Positions 15,340 to 23,788 of a DNA stretch of 54,909 bases are shown here, in pieces; positions within the stretch are counted from its first letter, which is position 1; each line of letters opens with the position of its first letter. Origin of the DNA: Lachnospiraceae bacterium (GTDB lineage Bacteria > Bacillota > Clostridia > Lachnospirales > Lachnospiraceae); the NCBI GenBank assembly GCA_024692715.1, contig JAILMH010000049.1:1-54909 (forward strand), in the 5' to 3' direction. The translations under genes were made by a program, and so were the position numbers. Below the pieces are notes generated by a model. The model was not told the origin of the DNA. It was given only the letters and a program-made list of their open reading frames with translations, and searched no databases.

Positions 15340-16356
15340 ATGGATCTGTTATTAAAGGTTGTGCTTCTGTTGGTTGGTTTTGTGTTATTGGTAAAGGGAG
15401 CAGATATTTTCGTCGAAGGAAGCTCAGGAATTGCAAAAATACTTCGTGTGCCTTCAATAATTGTCGGATGTACGGTGGTTTCGATGGGAACTTCACTTCC
15501 GGAGCTGGCTGTAAGTACTACTGCGGCAATCAGTGGAGCAAACGAAATAGCACTCAGTAATGTAATAGGTTCAAATATATTTAACTTTCTGATGGTGCTC
15601 GGATTTACGGCATTGCTTGCAAAAGAGGCAGTTCCGGTTAAAGATTCAGTGTTGAAAGTTGAATTTCCGCTGAATCTGATCGTTACAGCAATACTCGGAG
15701 TCATGGCAGTCGATCTTCTGATCGCCGGAAACAGTATTTATGAGACAGGAAATTTATTTACTCCGGCTAATGGAAATGTTATTACCGGATCTATCGGAAG
15801 AGTTAATGGTATCATTCTTCTTATCATTTTCATCGGATATATGATATATACGGTAAAAGCAGCGCTTAAAGCCAGACATGAAGTGACAGAAGAAGCTGAA
15901 GAGCCGGCATTACCGGTGTGGAAAGCTATTATTTTTATTATTGTTGGAATCGTAGCGATAAAGTTTGGCGGAGATTTTGTGGTAACAGGTGCAAAGGCAA
16001 TAGCTGCTGCTCTCGGAATGAGCCAGACGCTTATAGGTCTTACGATCGTTGCCTGTGGAACTTCACTTCCGGAGCTCGTAACAAGTGTTGTCGCTGCAAG
16101 AAAAGGCGAGACAGATCTGGCAGTAGGAAATGTTATCGGTTCGGATCTTTTTAATCTGCTATTTATACTTGGAGTGTCTACAACAATTCATCCGATAGCT
16201 GTTATTTCAAGCTCTGTTGTCGATCTGCTTGTGGCACTTGGAGTTTCGATAATTGGACTTATATTCTGCAGAACCAAGAAATGTGTAAATAGAGCAGAGG
16301 GTATTGTGATGATCCTCTTGTATGCTGCATATCTGGTTTACATAATTTTAAGGTAA
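15340..16356 (+). CDS. CaCA-family cation exchanger (YrbG type), probable manganese exporter
   Basis: A 338-residue membrane protein with two inverted repeats of five helices. Each repeat carries the family's ion-binding alpha motif: GTSLPELAVS (near residues 49-58) and GTSLPELVTS (near 240-249), each followed by NVIGSNIFN or NVIGSDLFN. CaCA exchangers move Ca2+ or related divalent cations out of the cell against Na+ or H+. The gene is directly under a yybP-ykoY manganese riboswitch, so I infer that Mn2+ is at least one substrate. A TAAGGAAAGG ribosome site lies before ATG 15340. A terminator follows at once, so the gene is a single-gene unit. Confidence 0.9.
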   Translation: MDLLLKVVLLLVGFVLLVKGADIFVEGSSGIAKILRVPSIIVGCTVVSMGTSLPELAVSTTAAISGANEIALSNVIGSNIFNFLMVLGFTALLAKEAVPVKDSVLKVEFPLNLIVTAILGVMAVDLLIAGNSIYETGNLFTPANGNVITGSIGRVNGIILLIIFIGYMIYTVKAALKARHEVTEEAEEPALPVWKAIIFIIVGIVAIKFGGDFVVTGAKAIAAALGMSQTLIGLTIVACGTSLPELVTSVVAARKGETDLAVGNVIGSDLFNLLFILGVSTTIHPIAVISSSVVDLLVALGVSIIGLIFCRTKKCVNRAEGIVMILLYAAYLVYIILR

Positions 16357-16361
16357 AAAGG

Positions 16362-16402
16362 AAGCGTGTAAAGATGAGTAATTCATTTTTACACGCTTTA
16401 TT
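16362..16402. terminator. Terminator between the CaCA gene and pepV (convergent genes)
   Basis: An 11-bp stem (AAGCGTGTAAA 16362-16372 with TTTACACGCTT 16388-16398) is followed by TATTATT on the plus strand and CCTTTTT on the minus strand. It probably serves both converging genes. Confidence 0.8.
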
Positions 16403-16420
16403 ATTGGTATATTAATTTAA

Positions 16421-17794
16421 TTAAACCTCAACCAGCTTCATGATGGCATGAACATAGATTTCAGCCTGGAGAAGGAGTTCATCCACAGGGCACCATTCGT
16501 TTGTGTTGTGGATACGGTAATCCTTGCCCGGGAAGGCACATCCGAATGCCATTGTATTGTTGATCTCCTTGGCGTAAGTGCCGCCGCCGATAACCATAGG
16601 CTTATTTGTTGTATCACCTGTAATCTCTTCGTATGCAGATGCAAGAGAAGTTACAAGCGGAGACTTTGGATCAATGAAAAGAGGATCTACTGCTGTAGAA
16701 ACTTCGAATGAACCATTTGACTCTTCGAGCTTGATCTTTGCAATGACATCTTCTTTCTTGAGAGTTACAGGGAAGCGGATATCGATGATTCCGTTTACGA
16801 TACCGTTTTCCATTGAAATCACACCGCTGTTGAGTGTAAGAGCACCGTATTCATCTGTAACAGCTTCATTGAAGAATGAAGCTCCGTTGGTATCAAGACC
16901 GATACGTGAGCAGTAAAAATCAACAAAAGGATCATCCATTCCAGCACTCTTAAGACCTGCGAAAAGGTGGCTGATAGCGTTGATTCCGAGGTCAGGTGTT
17001 GAAGCATGTGCGGCTTTACCGAATACGGTAAGAACTACCGCGTCGCCATCTTTTGAAGATTCAAAGGTGAGTCCATTTTCTTTGATATATGAAGCAAACC
17101 TGGTTTCATCAAAGCTTCCTGCCTTGATTTTGGCATTTACCTTATCACATACGATATTTACAGCATTGCCGCCCTTAACGTCAAGGATATTGTTGCTCTT
17201 TGAGTGATAATCAACTCTCATGATACCCTTTTCGCCGTAGATACCGGGGAAATCTCCATCAGGTGTGAAACCGAGATCAACATGACCTTCTTTTTCAACA
17301 TAGTGCTCAAGACACTTTGAACCTGTTTCCTCGTTTGTTCCCATGATAAGGCGAACTCTCTTGTTTACCGGAAGTCCCATATCTTTAATGACTTTAAGAG
17401 AGATCATTGAGGCAACTACGGCACCTTTATCATCAGAAACACCGCGGCCATAAACGATACCGTCTTTTTCGACCATTTCGTATGGTTCAGAATCCCATCC
17501 GTCAGATTTCTTTGCCGGAACGACGTCGAGGTGACCGATAACGCCTATAACTTTATCGCCTTCGCCCATTTCTGCGTAACCGGCATAGTTATCTACGTTT
17601 ACTGTCTTAAAGCCATCCTTGTCAAGCATATCAAGTGCGGTGTGAAGGGCTTTTGCCGGGCCTTCGCCAAAAGGCATATCTGCAGTTGGTGTTCCTTCTT
17701 CACTATTAATAGCAATGAGTTTTCCGAGACGGTCAAGCAGTTCGTCACGGTATGCTGCTACACGCTCTTTAACTTCTTTTTTATTAAGTTCCAT
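16421..17794 (-). CDS. pepV: M20-family dipeptidase PepV
   Basis: A 457-residue zinc dipeptidase. The N-terminal half of the catalytic domain has GHLDVVP (first metal His), GRGVSDDKGAVVAS (bridging Asp) and GTNEETGSKC (catalytic Glu pair). The lid domain is in the middle, and GGGTYAKEINNTMAFG with a late His provide the last ligands. PepV cuts a wide range of unbranched dipeptides in the cytoplasm. The frame is open much further upstream, but ATG 17794 (MELNKKEV) has AAAGGA at good distance and that site sits between this ATG and the next one upstream, so this start is clear. Confidence 0.95.
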   Translation of the reverse strand: MELNKKEVKERVAAYRDELLDRLGKLIAINSEEGTPTADMPFGEGPAKALHTALDMLDKDGFKTVNVDNYAGYAEMGEGDKVIGVIGHLDVVPAKKSDGWDSEPYEMVEKDGIVYGRGVSDDKGAVVASMISLKVIKDMGLPVNKRVRLIMGTNEETGSKCLEHYVEKEGHVDLGFTPDGDFPGIYGEKGIMRVDYHSKSNNILDVKGGNAVNIVCDKVNAKIKAGSFDETRFASYIKENGLTFESSKDGDAVVLTVFGKAAHASTPDLGINAISHLFAGLKSAGMDDPFVDFYCSRIGLDTNGASFFNEAVTDEYGALTLNSGVISMENGIVNGIIDIRFPVTLKKEDVIAKIKLEESNGSFEVSTAVDPLFIDPKSPLVTSLASAYEEITGDTTNKPMVIGGGTYAKEINNTMAFGCAFPGKDYRIHNTNEWCPVDELLLQAEIYVHAIMKLVEV

Positions 17795-17918
17795 AAGTCT
17801 GTTCCTTTCCATAAAAAATACATAAGCATATACTAACATGTTAATCAATCGAAAGCAAAGATACCTGTATAATGATATAATTAAATAAATGATATATGAG
17901 AAAAAAGGAGGTTTTGGT

Positions 17919-18689
17919 ATGGATAAAGCTGAATTAGCAAAACTTGAAGGCGAAGCAAAGTATGAGGCACTTAACAGTATTATCAATGAGTGCAGTCATA
18001 TTGTATTTTTTGGAGGAGCAGGAGTTTCTACTGAAAGTGGAATCCCGGATTTTAGAAGTAAAGACGGTCTTTATAATCAGCATGACGTTCAATTTGATAT
18101 GTTTGAGCCGGAGTATCTGCTTAGCCATGATTGTCTTATGCGGCAATCTGAGGTTTTCTATGAGTTTTATCGCCAAAAAATGGATGCGAGGCAGTGTGAG
18201 CCAAATTCTGCACACCTTAAACTTGCAGAGATGGAAGAAAAGGGTAAACTGGATGGAATCATAACTCAGAATATCGACGGACTTCATCAGAAGGCAGGTT
18301 CCAAGGTGGTCTATGAAATTCATGGTACGACTATGATGAGTTACTGTCTGGAATGTGGAAAAGAATTCGATGAAGATTTTCTCTTTGAAGCTAAGGAGGC
18401 AGTACCTAAATGTCCGAAGTGCGGCGGTATGGTAAGACCTGACGTTACACTCTATGGTGAAATGCTTCCTGAAAGTGCATGGAGAGGCGCTGAAAAGCTG
18501 GTAAGGAATGCCGATTGTCTGATAATAGGCGGGACATCGCTGGCAGTCTATCCGGCAGCATCTTTAATAGATTATTTCAGAGGGAAATATCTTATCATAG
18601 TAAATAAACAGCCGACAGATAGGGATCGCGATGCGGATCTTTGCTTCCCTGAGTCCATCGGCCATGTATTCAGTAAGATAAAATTATGA
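17919..18689 (+). CDS. cobB: NAD-dependent protein deacylase, sirtuin (Sir2/CobB)
   Basis: A 256-residue sirtuin. It has the NAD site GGAGVSTESGIPDFRS, the QNIDGLH catalytic motif with the active His in YEIHGT, and the zinc ribbon CLECG...CPKCGG (near residues 144-170), followed by RPDVTLYGEMLPE and GGTSLAVYPA. It removes acetyl or other acyl groups from lysines using NAD. ATG 17919 follows AAAGGAGG, and the open frame upstream lacks a site. Its 3' end abuts the end of bioB on the other strand, with three or fewer bases between the stops. Confidence 0.96.
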   Translation: MDKAELAKLEGEAKYEALNSIINECSHIVFFGGAGVSTESGIPDFRSKDGLYNQHDVQFDMFEPEYLLSHDCLMRQSEVFYEFYRQKMDARQCEPNSAHLKLAEMEEKGKLDGIITQNIDGLHQKAGSKVVYEIHGTTMMSYCLECGKEFDEDFLFEAKEAVPKCPKCGGMVRPDVTLYGEMLPESAWRGAEKLVRNADCLIIGGTSLAVYPAASLIDYFRGKYLIIVNKQPTDRDRDADLCFPESIGHVFSKIKL

Positions 18690-19733
18690 TGCAGAGCTGC
18701 GCATTTTGTCAGCTACGTCATCAATTCTGTAATTCATATCCCAACGCTGGTTTACCGGATTCATCCAATCAGGTGTGCTGTCCAATCCCATATCAGAGAG
18801 CATTTGTTTGTCACTTTTTATGGTTGAACCGCAGGTTGTAAGCATGTTTCCGGTGATGCTGGCGTTGGCTCCTGAAAGGAAGGTCTCACGACCGTTATCA
18901 GCCATTAGAGCACGGCCGCCTGCAAGGCGTATCTCAGCTTCCGGGTTGATATAACGGAAAATAGCTATGGTTCTTAAAATATCATCAGATGTAAGACGTT
19001 CTGTATTTTCGAGTGGGGTTCCCTTTATCGGCATAAGTGAATTGATAGGGATGGACATAATGTGCAGCTCGGAAAGCGTGAAGGCCATGTCTACTCTGTC
19101 TTCCCAGGTCTCACCGAGACCTATGATACCTCCGGAGCATACATTAAGACCTTCAGCCTGAGCTCTTTTTATATTGCTGATCTTATCCTTAAAGCTGTGT
19201 GTTGTGCAGATATTAGGGAAATTGCGCTCTGAGGTTTCGATGTTGCAATGAATACTGCTCACACCGGCCATGTGAAGTCTGTGGAACTGTTCGGAATTCA
19301 TGAATCCGAGAGAGCAGCAAAGCTCGATTTTCAGCTCGTGATTCATTTTTTCAAGTACATTGATTATTTTTTCAAAATCAGAGGGTTTCGGGCCATAACC
19401 GGAATCTACTATCGAGAATCTGCAGACTTCTTCATCTTCGTTTGCTTTAGCATGTGCGATTATTTCATCGGCATCCATAAAATCATATTCTTCACATTCT
19501 GTGTGATGATGTCCTGATTGTGCACAGAATTTGCAGTTTTCGCTGCAGCGTCCGCTTTTGCCGCTTATAATTGTGCACAGATCGATCTTGTTTCCGCATA
19601 GTTCTTCTCTTATATGATTAGCTCCGGCCTTGAGAGTATTTAGCTCTGCGGTCAGAAGCAGAGTTACTTCCGGATCATCCTTTTTGAGCCGTCTTCCGGA
19701 AATTATTTCGTCAGCAAGTTTTGTAACGTCCAT
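18684..19733 (-). CDS. bioB: Biotin synthase (radical SAM)
   Basis: A 349-residue radical SAM enzyme that inserts sulfur into dethiobiotin. The cluster motif CSENCKFCAQ (CxxxCxxC) is near residues 58-65. The family's second cluster ligands and substrate residues lie around CCSLGFMN, NIETS, CSGGIIGLGETWEDRV, and LAGGRALM with a conserved Arg. It lies 23 bases downstream of bioY on the same strand, and the two form an operon. No bioA, bioD or bioF is present in the window. It ends against the sirtuin gene. Confidence 0.96.
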   Translation of the reverse strand: MDVTKLADEIISGRRLKKDDPEVTLLLTAELNTLKAGANHIREELCGNKIDLCTIISGKSGRCSENCKFCAQSGHHHTECEEYDFMDADEIIAHAKANEDEEVCRFSIVDSGYGPKPSDFEKIINVLEKMNHELKIELCCSLGFMNSEQFHRLHMAGVSSIHCNIETSERNFPNICTTHSFKDKISNIKRAQAEGLNVCSGGIIGLGETWEDRVDMAFTLSELHIMSIPINSLMPIKGTPLENTERLTSDDILRTIAIFRYINPEAEIRLAGGRALMADNGRETFLSGANASITGNMLTTCGSTIKSDKQMLSDMGLDSTPDWMNPVNQRWDMNYRIDDVADKMRSSAS

Positions 19734-19756
19734 ATTATTCTCCCATTTAAAAAATT

Positions 19757-20311
19757 TTATATAGCTTCAAGAGCTGTGAAAGGTCTAAGACGATCGCGAA
19801 GTGTCGGACCGATGATGGCTGAAATTATCATTTTTACTAAATCTAAAACTATGAAAGGCGCTACACCGGCTGCAAAAGCTGCACCAAAGCTCATATGGGC
19901 GGAAAATGAAAGCCAGAGCGTACCTAGAATATAAGCAACCCATGTAGAAGCCTCCATGGCCACGATACTAAGTAGGACATTTCTATAACATTTTTTTATA
20001 AAAAATCCGATAAGTATAGCCATAGGGATGAATCCGATCAGGTATCCTCCGGTCGGACCGACTATTTTGGCTACACCTCCTGTATAGCCTGCAAGTACGG
20101 GAAGGCCGCAGAGCCCAAGGATAAGGTAAAGCATATATGCGATAGTTCCGCGTTTTGTACCGAGTACATATATAGTTATGTAGATCGCAAAGTTCTGAAG
20201 CGAGATCGGGACAGGCCCGATCGGGATCGATATTGGGCCGAGAATACATATAAGAGCGGTCATCAACGCTGTTGTTGTAATAAATTGAGTATTGTTTTTA
20301 CTTGTAGTCAT
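19757..20311 (-). CDS. bioY: Biotin transporter BioY (ECF S-component)
   Basis: A 184-residue membrane protein with six hydrophobic segments. It has the BioY motifs GPISIPIGPVPISLQNFAIY near residues 21-40, LGLCGLPVLAG and GPTGGYLIGF. BioY binds biotin and works alone or with the shared ECF energising module, which is not encoded here. It is the first gene of bioY-bioB, and a strong promoter precedes it. No clear BirA operator is visible. Confidence 0.95.
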   Translation of the reverse strand: MTTSKNNTQFITTTALMTALICILGPISIPIGPVPISLQNFAIYITIYVLGTKRGTIAYMLYLILGLCGLPVLAGYTGGVAKIVGPTGGYLIGFIPMAILIGFFIKKCYRNVLLSIVAMEASTWVAYILGTLWLSFSAHMSFGAAFAAGVAPFIVLDLVKMIISAIIGPTLRDRLRPFTALEAI

Positions 20312-20370
20312 TGCTGCATCTCCGTGTATATTAAATTAAAATGTGATGTTGAAAATGTGTGTCAAGTTGG

Positions 20371-20399
20371 ATTATAGGAAGAAAAGGGTGTAATGTCAA
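20371..20399 (-). promoter_or_regulatory. Promoter of bioY-bioB
   Basis: On the minus strand, TTGACA (20394-20399) and TATAAT (20371-20376) are 17 bases apart, a consensus match. A second TTGACA lies 33 bases downstream in the leader. Confidence 0.85.
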
Positions 20400-20425
20400 C
20401 TTTAAAATGATTTATCTGGGTGACA

Positions 20426-20439
20426 TTCTGAAAACAGAA
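20426..20439. promoter_or_regulatory. Possible operator upstream of the ZIP transporter
   Basis: The inverted repeat TTCTG-AAAA-CAGAA lies where the -35 of the downstream extended -10 promoter would be. It could be a metalloregulator site, but the arms are only five bases. Confidence 0.3.
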
Positions 20440-20456
20440 CATTTTACATTTTAATT

Positions 20457-20465
20457 TGCTATAAT
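20457..20465 (+). promoter_or_regulatory. Extended -10 promoter of the ZIP transporter gene
   Basis: TGCTATAAT is a complete extended -10 element. No recognisable -35 is found at 16-18 bases. Confidence 0.6.
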
Positions 20466-20487
20466 CATGGAGAGAAAGGAAGAACAT

Positions 20488-21267
20488 ATGAATAAAGACG
20501 TTATTATTGGATTACTTATTCCTTTTATCGGGACCAGCCTTGGCTCGGCTATGGTCTTCCTTCTTAAGGATAAGATATCGGACATGGTACAGCGTGTATT
20601 GACTGGTTTTGCAGCCGGAGTGATGGTTGCTGCGAGCTTTTGGAGCCTGCTTCAGCCATCTATTGAAGATGCATCTGAGATGGGAAAATTTGCATTTGTT
20701 CCTGCTGCAGTCGGATTTGCTGTGGGAATCGGATTTTTACTGTTCCTCGATGATGTCACTCCGCACATGCATATGGATAATATGAGTGATGGTCCGGAGT
20801 CGCAGCTGAAAAGAACGACTAAGCTTATTTTAGCAGTTACGCTCCATAACATTCCAGAGGGAATGGCAGTCGGCGTAGTATATGCGGGATGGATAACAGG
20901 GCAGGCGAGTGTTTCTGCGGCTGGCGCTCTGGCTTTATCACTTGGTATAGCGATTCAGAACTTTCCGGAAGGTGCGATAGTTTCGATGCCGCTTAGAGCA
21001 GAAGGAATGTCGAAGCCTAAAACGTTTATTTATGGCGTTTTATCCGGGATAGTTGAGCCTATCGCCGGACTTGTAACTATAGCTGCAGCGAGTATGGTAA
21101 TTCCGGTCCTTCCGTATTTTCTGGCGTTTGCAGCGGGAGCAATGATGTATGTTGTAGTAGAGGAGCTTATACCGGAAATGTCAGAAGGTAAGCACTCAAA
21201 TGTAGGAACAATAGCGTTTTCTGCAGGATTTATAGTCATGATGATCCTGGATGTGGCGCTTGGCTAA
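20488..21267 (+). CDS. zupT: ZIP-family metal transporter (ZupT-like)
   Basis: A 259-residue membrane protein of about eight spans. The two ZIP metal-site motifs are HNIPEGMAVGV (near residues 121-131) and QNFPEGAIVSMPLRAEG (near 157-173). A His-rich loop, TPHMHMDN, lies before them, as in many ZIP proteins. The family brings Zn2+ or related divalent cations into the cytoplasm. In-frame ATG 20467 has its ribosome site inside the frame: AAAGGAAG serves ATG 20488. The gene ends at a bidirectional terminator shared with rubrerythrin. Confidence 0.93.
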   Translation: MNKDVIIGLLIPFIGTSLGSAMVFLLKDKISDMVQRVLTGFAAGVMVAASFWSLLQPSIEDASEMGKFAFVPAAVGFAVGIGFLLFLDDVTPHMHMDNMSDGPESQLKRTTKLILAVTLHNIPEGMAVGVVYAGWITGQASVSAAGALALSLGIAIQNFPEGAIVSMPLRAEGMSKPKTFIYGVLSGIVEPIAGLVTIAAASMVIPVLPYFLAFAAGAMMYVVVEELIPEMSEGKHSNVGTIAFSAGFIVMMILDVALG

Positions 21268-21271
21268 AAAA

Positions 21272-21305
21272 ATCTCCGAAGCTTTCGGGCTTCGGAGATA
21301 TTTTT
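21272..21305. terminator. Bidirectional terminator (zupT / rubrerythrin)
   Basis: A perfect 11-bp stem (ATCTCCGAAGC 21272-21282 with its complement 21289-21299) and a six-base loop, followed by ATTTTT on the plus strand and preceded by a run of A that reads as T on the minus strand. Confidence 0.92.
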
Positions 21306-21309
21306 ATTA

Positions 21310-21846
21310 TTAATAGTTTTCTGCATGAATTTCAAAGAAACTCTTTGGATGATAACATACAGGGCAAACGTCAGGAGCCTTTGTGCCAACGATGATATGT
21401 CCGCAGTTACGGCATTCCCAAACCTTGACTTCGCTCTTTTCAAATACCTGTGCAGTCTCTACATTTTTAAGGAGAGCACGATAACGCTCTTCATGATGCT
21501 TCTCGATCTCAGCTACTGCACGGAATTTAGCGGCGAGTTCAGGGAAACCTTCTTCATCAGCCGTTTTTGCGAATCCGTCGTACATGTCGGTCCACTCATA
21601 GTTTTCACCTTCTGCTGCATCTTTAAGATTGGCGTCGGTTTTTCCGATACCTCCGAGCTCTCTAAACCATAATTTAGCGTGCTCTTTTTCATTGTCTGCT
21701 GTCTTAAGGAACAGCGCTGCTATCTGCTCATAGCCTTCCTTCTTTGCAACAGATGCAAAATAGGTGTACTTGTTTCTTGCTTGAGATTCTCCAGAAAATG
21801 CTGTCTGAAGATTTTTCTCAGTTTGTGTTCCTGCGTATTTACTCAT
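21310..21846 (-). CDS. rbr: Rubrerythrin
   Basis: A 178-residue peroxide-reducing protein of anaerobes. The N-terminal four-helix ferritin-like domain carries the diiron ligands (Glu in [18 protein letters not shown], and [10 protein letters not shown]). The C-terminal rubredoxin domain has CRNCG and CPVCYHPK, the four Cys that hold the second iron. It uses electrons from rubredoxin or NADH systems to remove H2O2. It is a single-gene unit with AGGAATA before its ATG. Confidence 0.97.
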   Translation of the reverse strand: MSKYAGTQTEKNLQTAFSGESQARNKYTYFASVAKKEGYEQIAALFLKTADNEKEHAKLWFRELGGIGKTDANLKDAAEGENYEWTDMYDGFAKTADEEGFPELAAKFRAVAEIEKHHEERYRALLKNVETAQVFEKSEVKVWECRNCGHIIVGTKAPDVCPVCYHPKSFFEIHAENY

Positions 21847-21935
21847 AGTATTCCTCCATTCAAAGGTGCAATAAAACTACACTACACACAACTGTAATTT
21901 TTTTATCGACTAAAAAATAAAATATGTTAGAGTAA

Positions 21936-21944
21936 TGGTATAAT
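21936..21944 (+). promoter_or_regulatory. Extended -10 promoter of the DNA methyltransferase gene
   Basis: TGGTATAAT fits TGnTATAAT. There is no good -35. The predicted start is about 30 bases before TTG 21982. Confidence 0.5.
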
Positions 21945-21981
21945 ATGTTGACGAAAATTTTGAATTTGGGAGATAAAGCTT

Positions 21982-22947
21982 TTGAAATCGGCAAAGAACC
22001 GTACAATTGATATCACGGTAGATGAGGGAAAAATATATCTGGAAAGATGTATTACGTTAAAAGAAAAAGCTGAAATATCGGCTATTACTGATAAAACAAT
22101 ATGTGGTGACACTTTTGAGACTATAAAACTATTGCCTGAAAAGTTTGCAGATCTTATTATTGTAGATCCGCCATACAATCTTGATAAAGATTTTCATGGA
22201 AACAAGTTTAAGAAAACTACGGATGATTTTTATGGAGAGTATACTGAGCAGTGGGTACAGGCGGTAAAACCCTGTATGAAAGATAATGCGACGATATATG
22301 TATGCTGCGACTGGCAGTCAAGTTCAGCAATATATGAAGTTTTGAGAAAATATTTTAAGGTTCAGAATCGTATCACATGGCAGAGAGAGAAAGGCCGCGG
22401 AGCACTGTCTAACTGGAAAAATGGTATGGAGGATATCTGGTTTGCGACTAATTCTAATGAATATACCTTTAATGTTGAAGATGTAAAGATGCGAAGAAGA
22501 GTAGTTGCCCCGTATAAGGTTAACGGCAAGCCGAAAGATTGGGAAGAGACAGCTTCCGGGAATTTCAGAAATACTTATCCTTCAAATTTTTGGGATGACA
22601 TTTCGATTCCGTACTGGTCTATGCCGGAAAATACTGCGCATCCAACGCAAAAACCGGAAAAGCTTTTGGCAAAACTGATCCTTGCCAGTTCAAATGCGGG
22701 AGAAATGGTTTTTGACCCGTTTGCCGGTTCTGGTTCTACTGCTGTCACAGCGAAGAAACTCGGAAGAAATTATGTCGGGATAGAGCAAAATGAACAATAC
22801 TGTGTCTGGGCTGAAAAGAGGCTTGAAATGGCTGAAAAAGATAAATCGATACAGGGATATGCAGATGGTGTTTTCTGGGAGAGGAATACGGCCTCTCTCC
22901 AGAAAAGCGTGCGTGAGAGCAGTATTAAAGAAAAACGTTCTGAATAA
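21982..22947 (+). CDS. DNA adenine-N6 (or cytosine-N4) methyltransferase, beta class, orphan
   Basis: A 321-residue amino-methyltransferase. The catalytic motif IV IIVDPPYN (near residues 57-64) comes first, followed by a middle target-recognition region (WQREKGRGALSNWKNGMEDIWFATNS) and then the SAM motifs HPTQKPEKLLAKLI and DPFAGSGSTAVTAKKLGRNYVGIE (near 247-270). This order is class beta, as in MboII- and HinfI-type enzymes. The start is TTG 21982 after GGGAG. No restriction endonuclease, specificity subunit or phage gene is adjacent, so it is an orphan methylase. The recognition site cannot be read from the sequence. Its 3' end overlaps mntP by 23 bases, tail to tail. Confidence 0.9.
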   Translation: MKSAKNRTIDITVDEGKIYLERCITLKEKAEISAITDKTICGDTFETIKLLPEKFADLIIVDPPYNLDKDFHGNKFKKTTDDFYGEYTEQWVQAVKPCMKDNATIYVCCDWQSSSAIYEVLRKYFKVQNRITWQREKGRGALSNWKNGMEDIWFATNSNEYTFNVEDVKMRRRVVAPYKVNGKPKDWEETASGNFRNTYPSNFWDDISIPYWSMPENTAHPTQKPEKLLAKLILASSNAGEMVFDPFAGSGSTAVTAKKLGRNYVGIEQNEQYCVWAEKRLEMAEKDKSIQGYADGVFWERNTASLQKSVRESSIKEKRSE

Positions 22948-23512
22948 AGATCTCCAGGCCGATGATTATCAATATGATTCCGCCGATTATTTCGGCTTTA
23001 CCGGAAAGCTTTTCACCGATGGTTTTTCCGAGATGAAGACCTGTCATACATATAAAAAAGGTTACAACGGCGATAATGACAGCGCTTATACATGCTTTAA
23101 TAATGTCGTATCCGGCAATTGTGAAACCGACAGAAAGAGCGTCTATTGAAGTGGCGATTCCCTGTGCGATAAGTGTCGCAAAGGTAAGGCGGGAAGGCAC
23201 ATACTCATCCTCGCCTTCGTGTTTAAGTGATTCATAGATCATCTTTCCGCCGATCCATCCGAGCAGGATCAGAGCAATCCAGGGGATAAGCTTTTCAAAT
23301 GATGCAAAATAAGTAACTATTGTGTGAACGCAGAGCCAGCCTACCATGGGCATGAACCATTGAAAAAAACCATATGTTCCAGCAATACAGATTGTCTTTT
23401 TGGCGCGCATATGAGGCTCGTTAAGGCCATTTGCGATCGATACTGTGAAAGCGTCCATTGCAAGCCCTACGCCAAGTAAGACATTATTAAAGATGAATAA
23501 AAAATTCCACAT
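22925..23512 (-). CDS. mntP: Manganese efflux pump MntP
   Basis: A 195-residue membrane protein with six spans. The two MntP half-repeats each have the acidic motif: GLAMDAFTVSIANG (near residues 16-29) and GIATSIDALSVGFTIAG (near 115-131). It exports Mn2+. The gene lies behind a yybP-ykoY riboswitch (23654-23737), the normal control for mntP. AGGAGGAATTTAGTT precedes the start on the minus strand. Its last bases overlap the methyltransferase gene. Confidence 0.95.
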   Translation of the reverse strand: MWNFLFIFNNVLLGVGLAMDAFTVSIANGLNEPHMRAKKTICIAGTYGFFQWFMPMVGWLCVHTIVTYFASFEKLIPWIALILLGWIGGKMIYESLKHEGEDEYVPSRLTFATLIAQGIATSIDALSVGFTIAGYDIIKACISAVIIAVVTFFICMTGLHLGKTIGEKLSGKAEIIGGIILIIIGLEIFIQNVFL

Positions 23513-23577
23513 ACAACTAAATTCCTCCTAAGATACATCCTGTACGCCCGAGCCAGGGGATTATTTGGGAAGTCAGA

Positions 23578-23610
23578 CAATAAAACGGTGCAGCAGAAAT
23601 GCTGCACCGT
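23578..23610 (-). terminator. Terminator in the mntP leader (riboswitch expression platform)
   Basis: On the minus strand, ACGGTGCAGCA and its exact complement (23585-23595 with 23600-23610) close a four-base loop and are followed by TTTTATT. It lies between the aptamer and mntP. A second hairpin (about 23634-23660, loop of T) sits between them and may be the switching strand. Confidence 0.82.
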
Positions 23611-23653
23611 TAGTATTTTTAGAGAAAGTCCATGCACAGCAAAAAAGCTACAC

Positions 23654-23737
23654 ATGAGTCTCGCAATTTAATTCAAGCCAGGTCAATGACCAGTATGTTG
23701 ACTTGCTGCGCCATAGGCGTCTGCTACTCCCTCACAG
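23654..23737 (-). ncRNA. yybP-ykoY manganese riboswitch aptamer (mntP)
   Basis: Read on the minus strand, the core is GTGAGGGAGTAGC (complement of 23723-23735), then AAGTCAACATACTGG and CCTGGCTTG, and finally GCGAGACTCAT, which pairs with ATGTGAGG-side bases to close P1. The arrangement matches the copy at 15165-15261. It is preceded by its own promoter and followed by a terminator and mntP. Confidence 0.88.
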
Positions 23738-23759
23738 GTATTCATAAATTATGTATCTT

Positions 23760-23788
23760 AAAATATCATAAGAGAAAATTTGTGTCAA
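23760..23788 (-). promoter_or_regulatory. Promoter of the mntP riboswitch transcript
   Basis: On the minus strand, TTGACA (23783-23788) and TATTTT (23760-23765) are 17 bases apart. The -35 lies inside the 3' end of the preceding small gene. Confidence 0.75.

Noticed and set aside
15276-15704. Minus-strand open frame across the riboswitch terminator and CaCA start
   Set aside because: A mirror of the membrane-protein codons; the terminator and riboswitch explain the sequence.
20340-20440. BirA operator before bioY
   Set aside because: No TTGTAAAC-N-GTTTACAA type palindrome is present; only two direct TTGACA copies.
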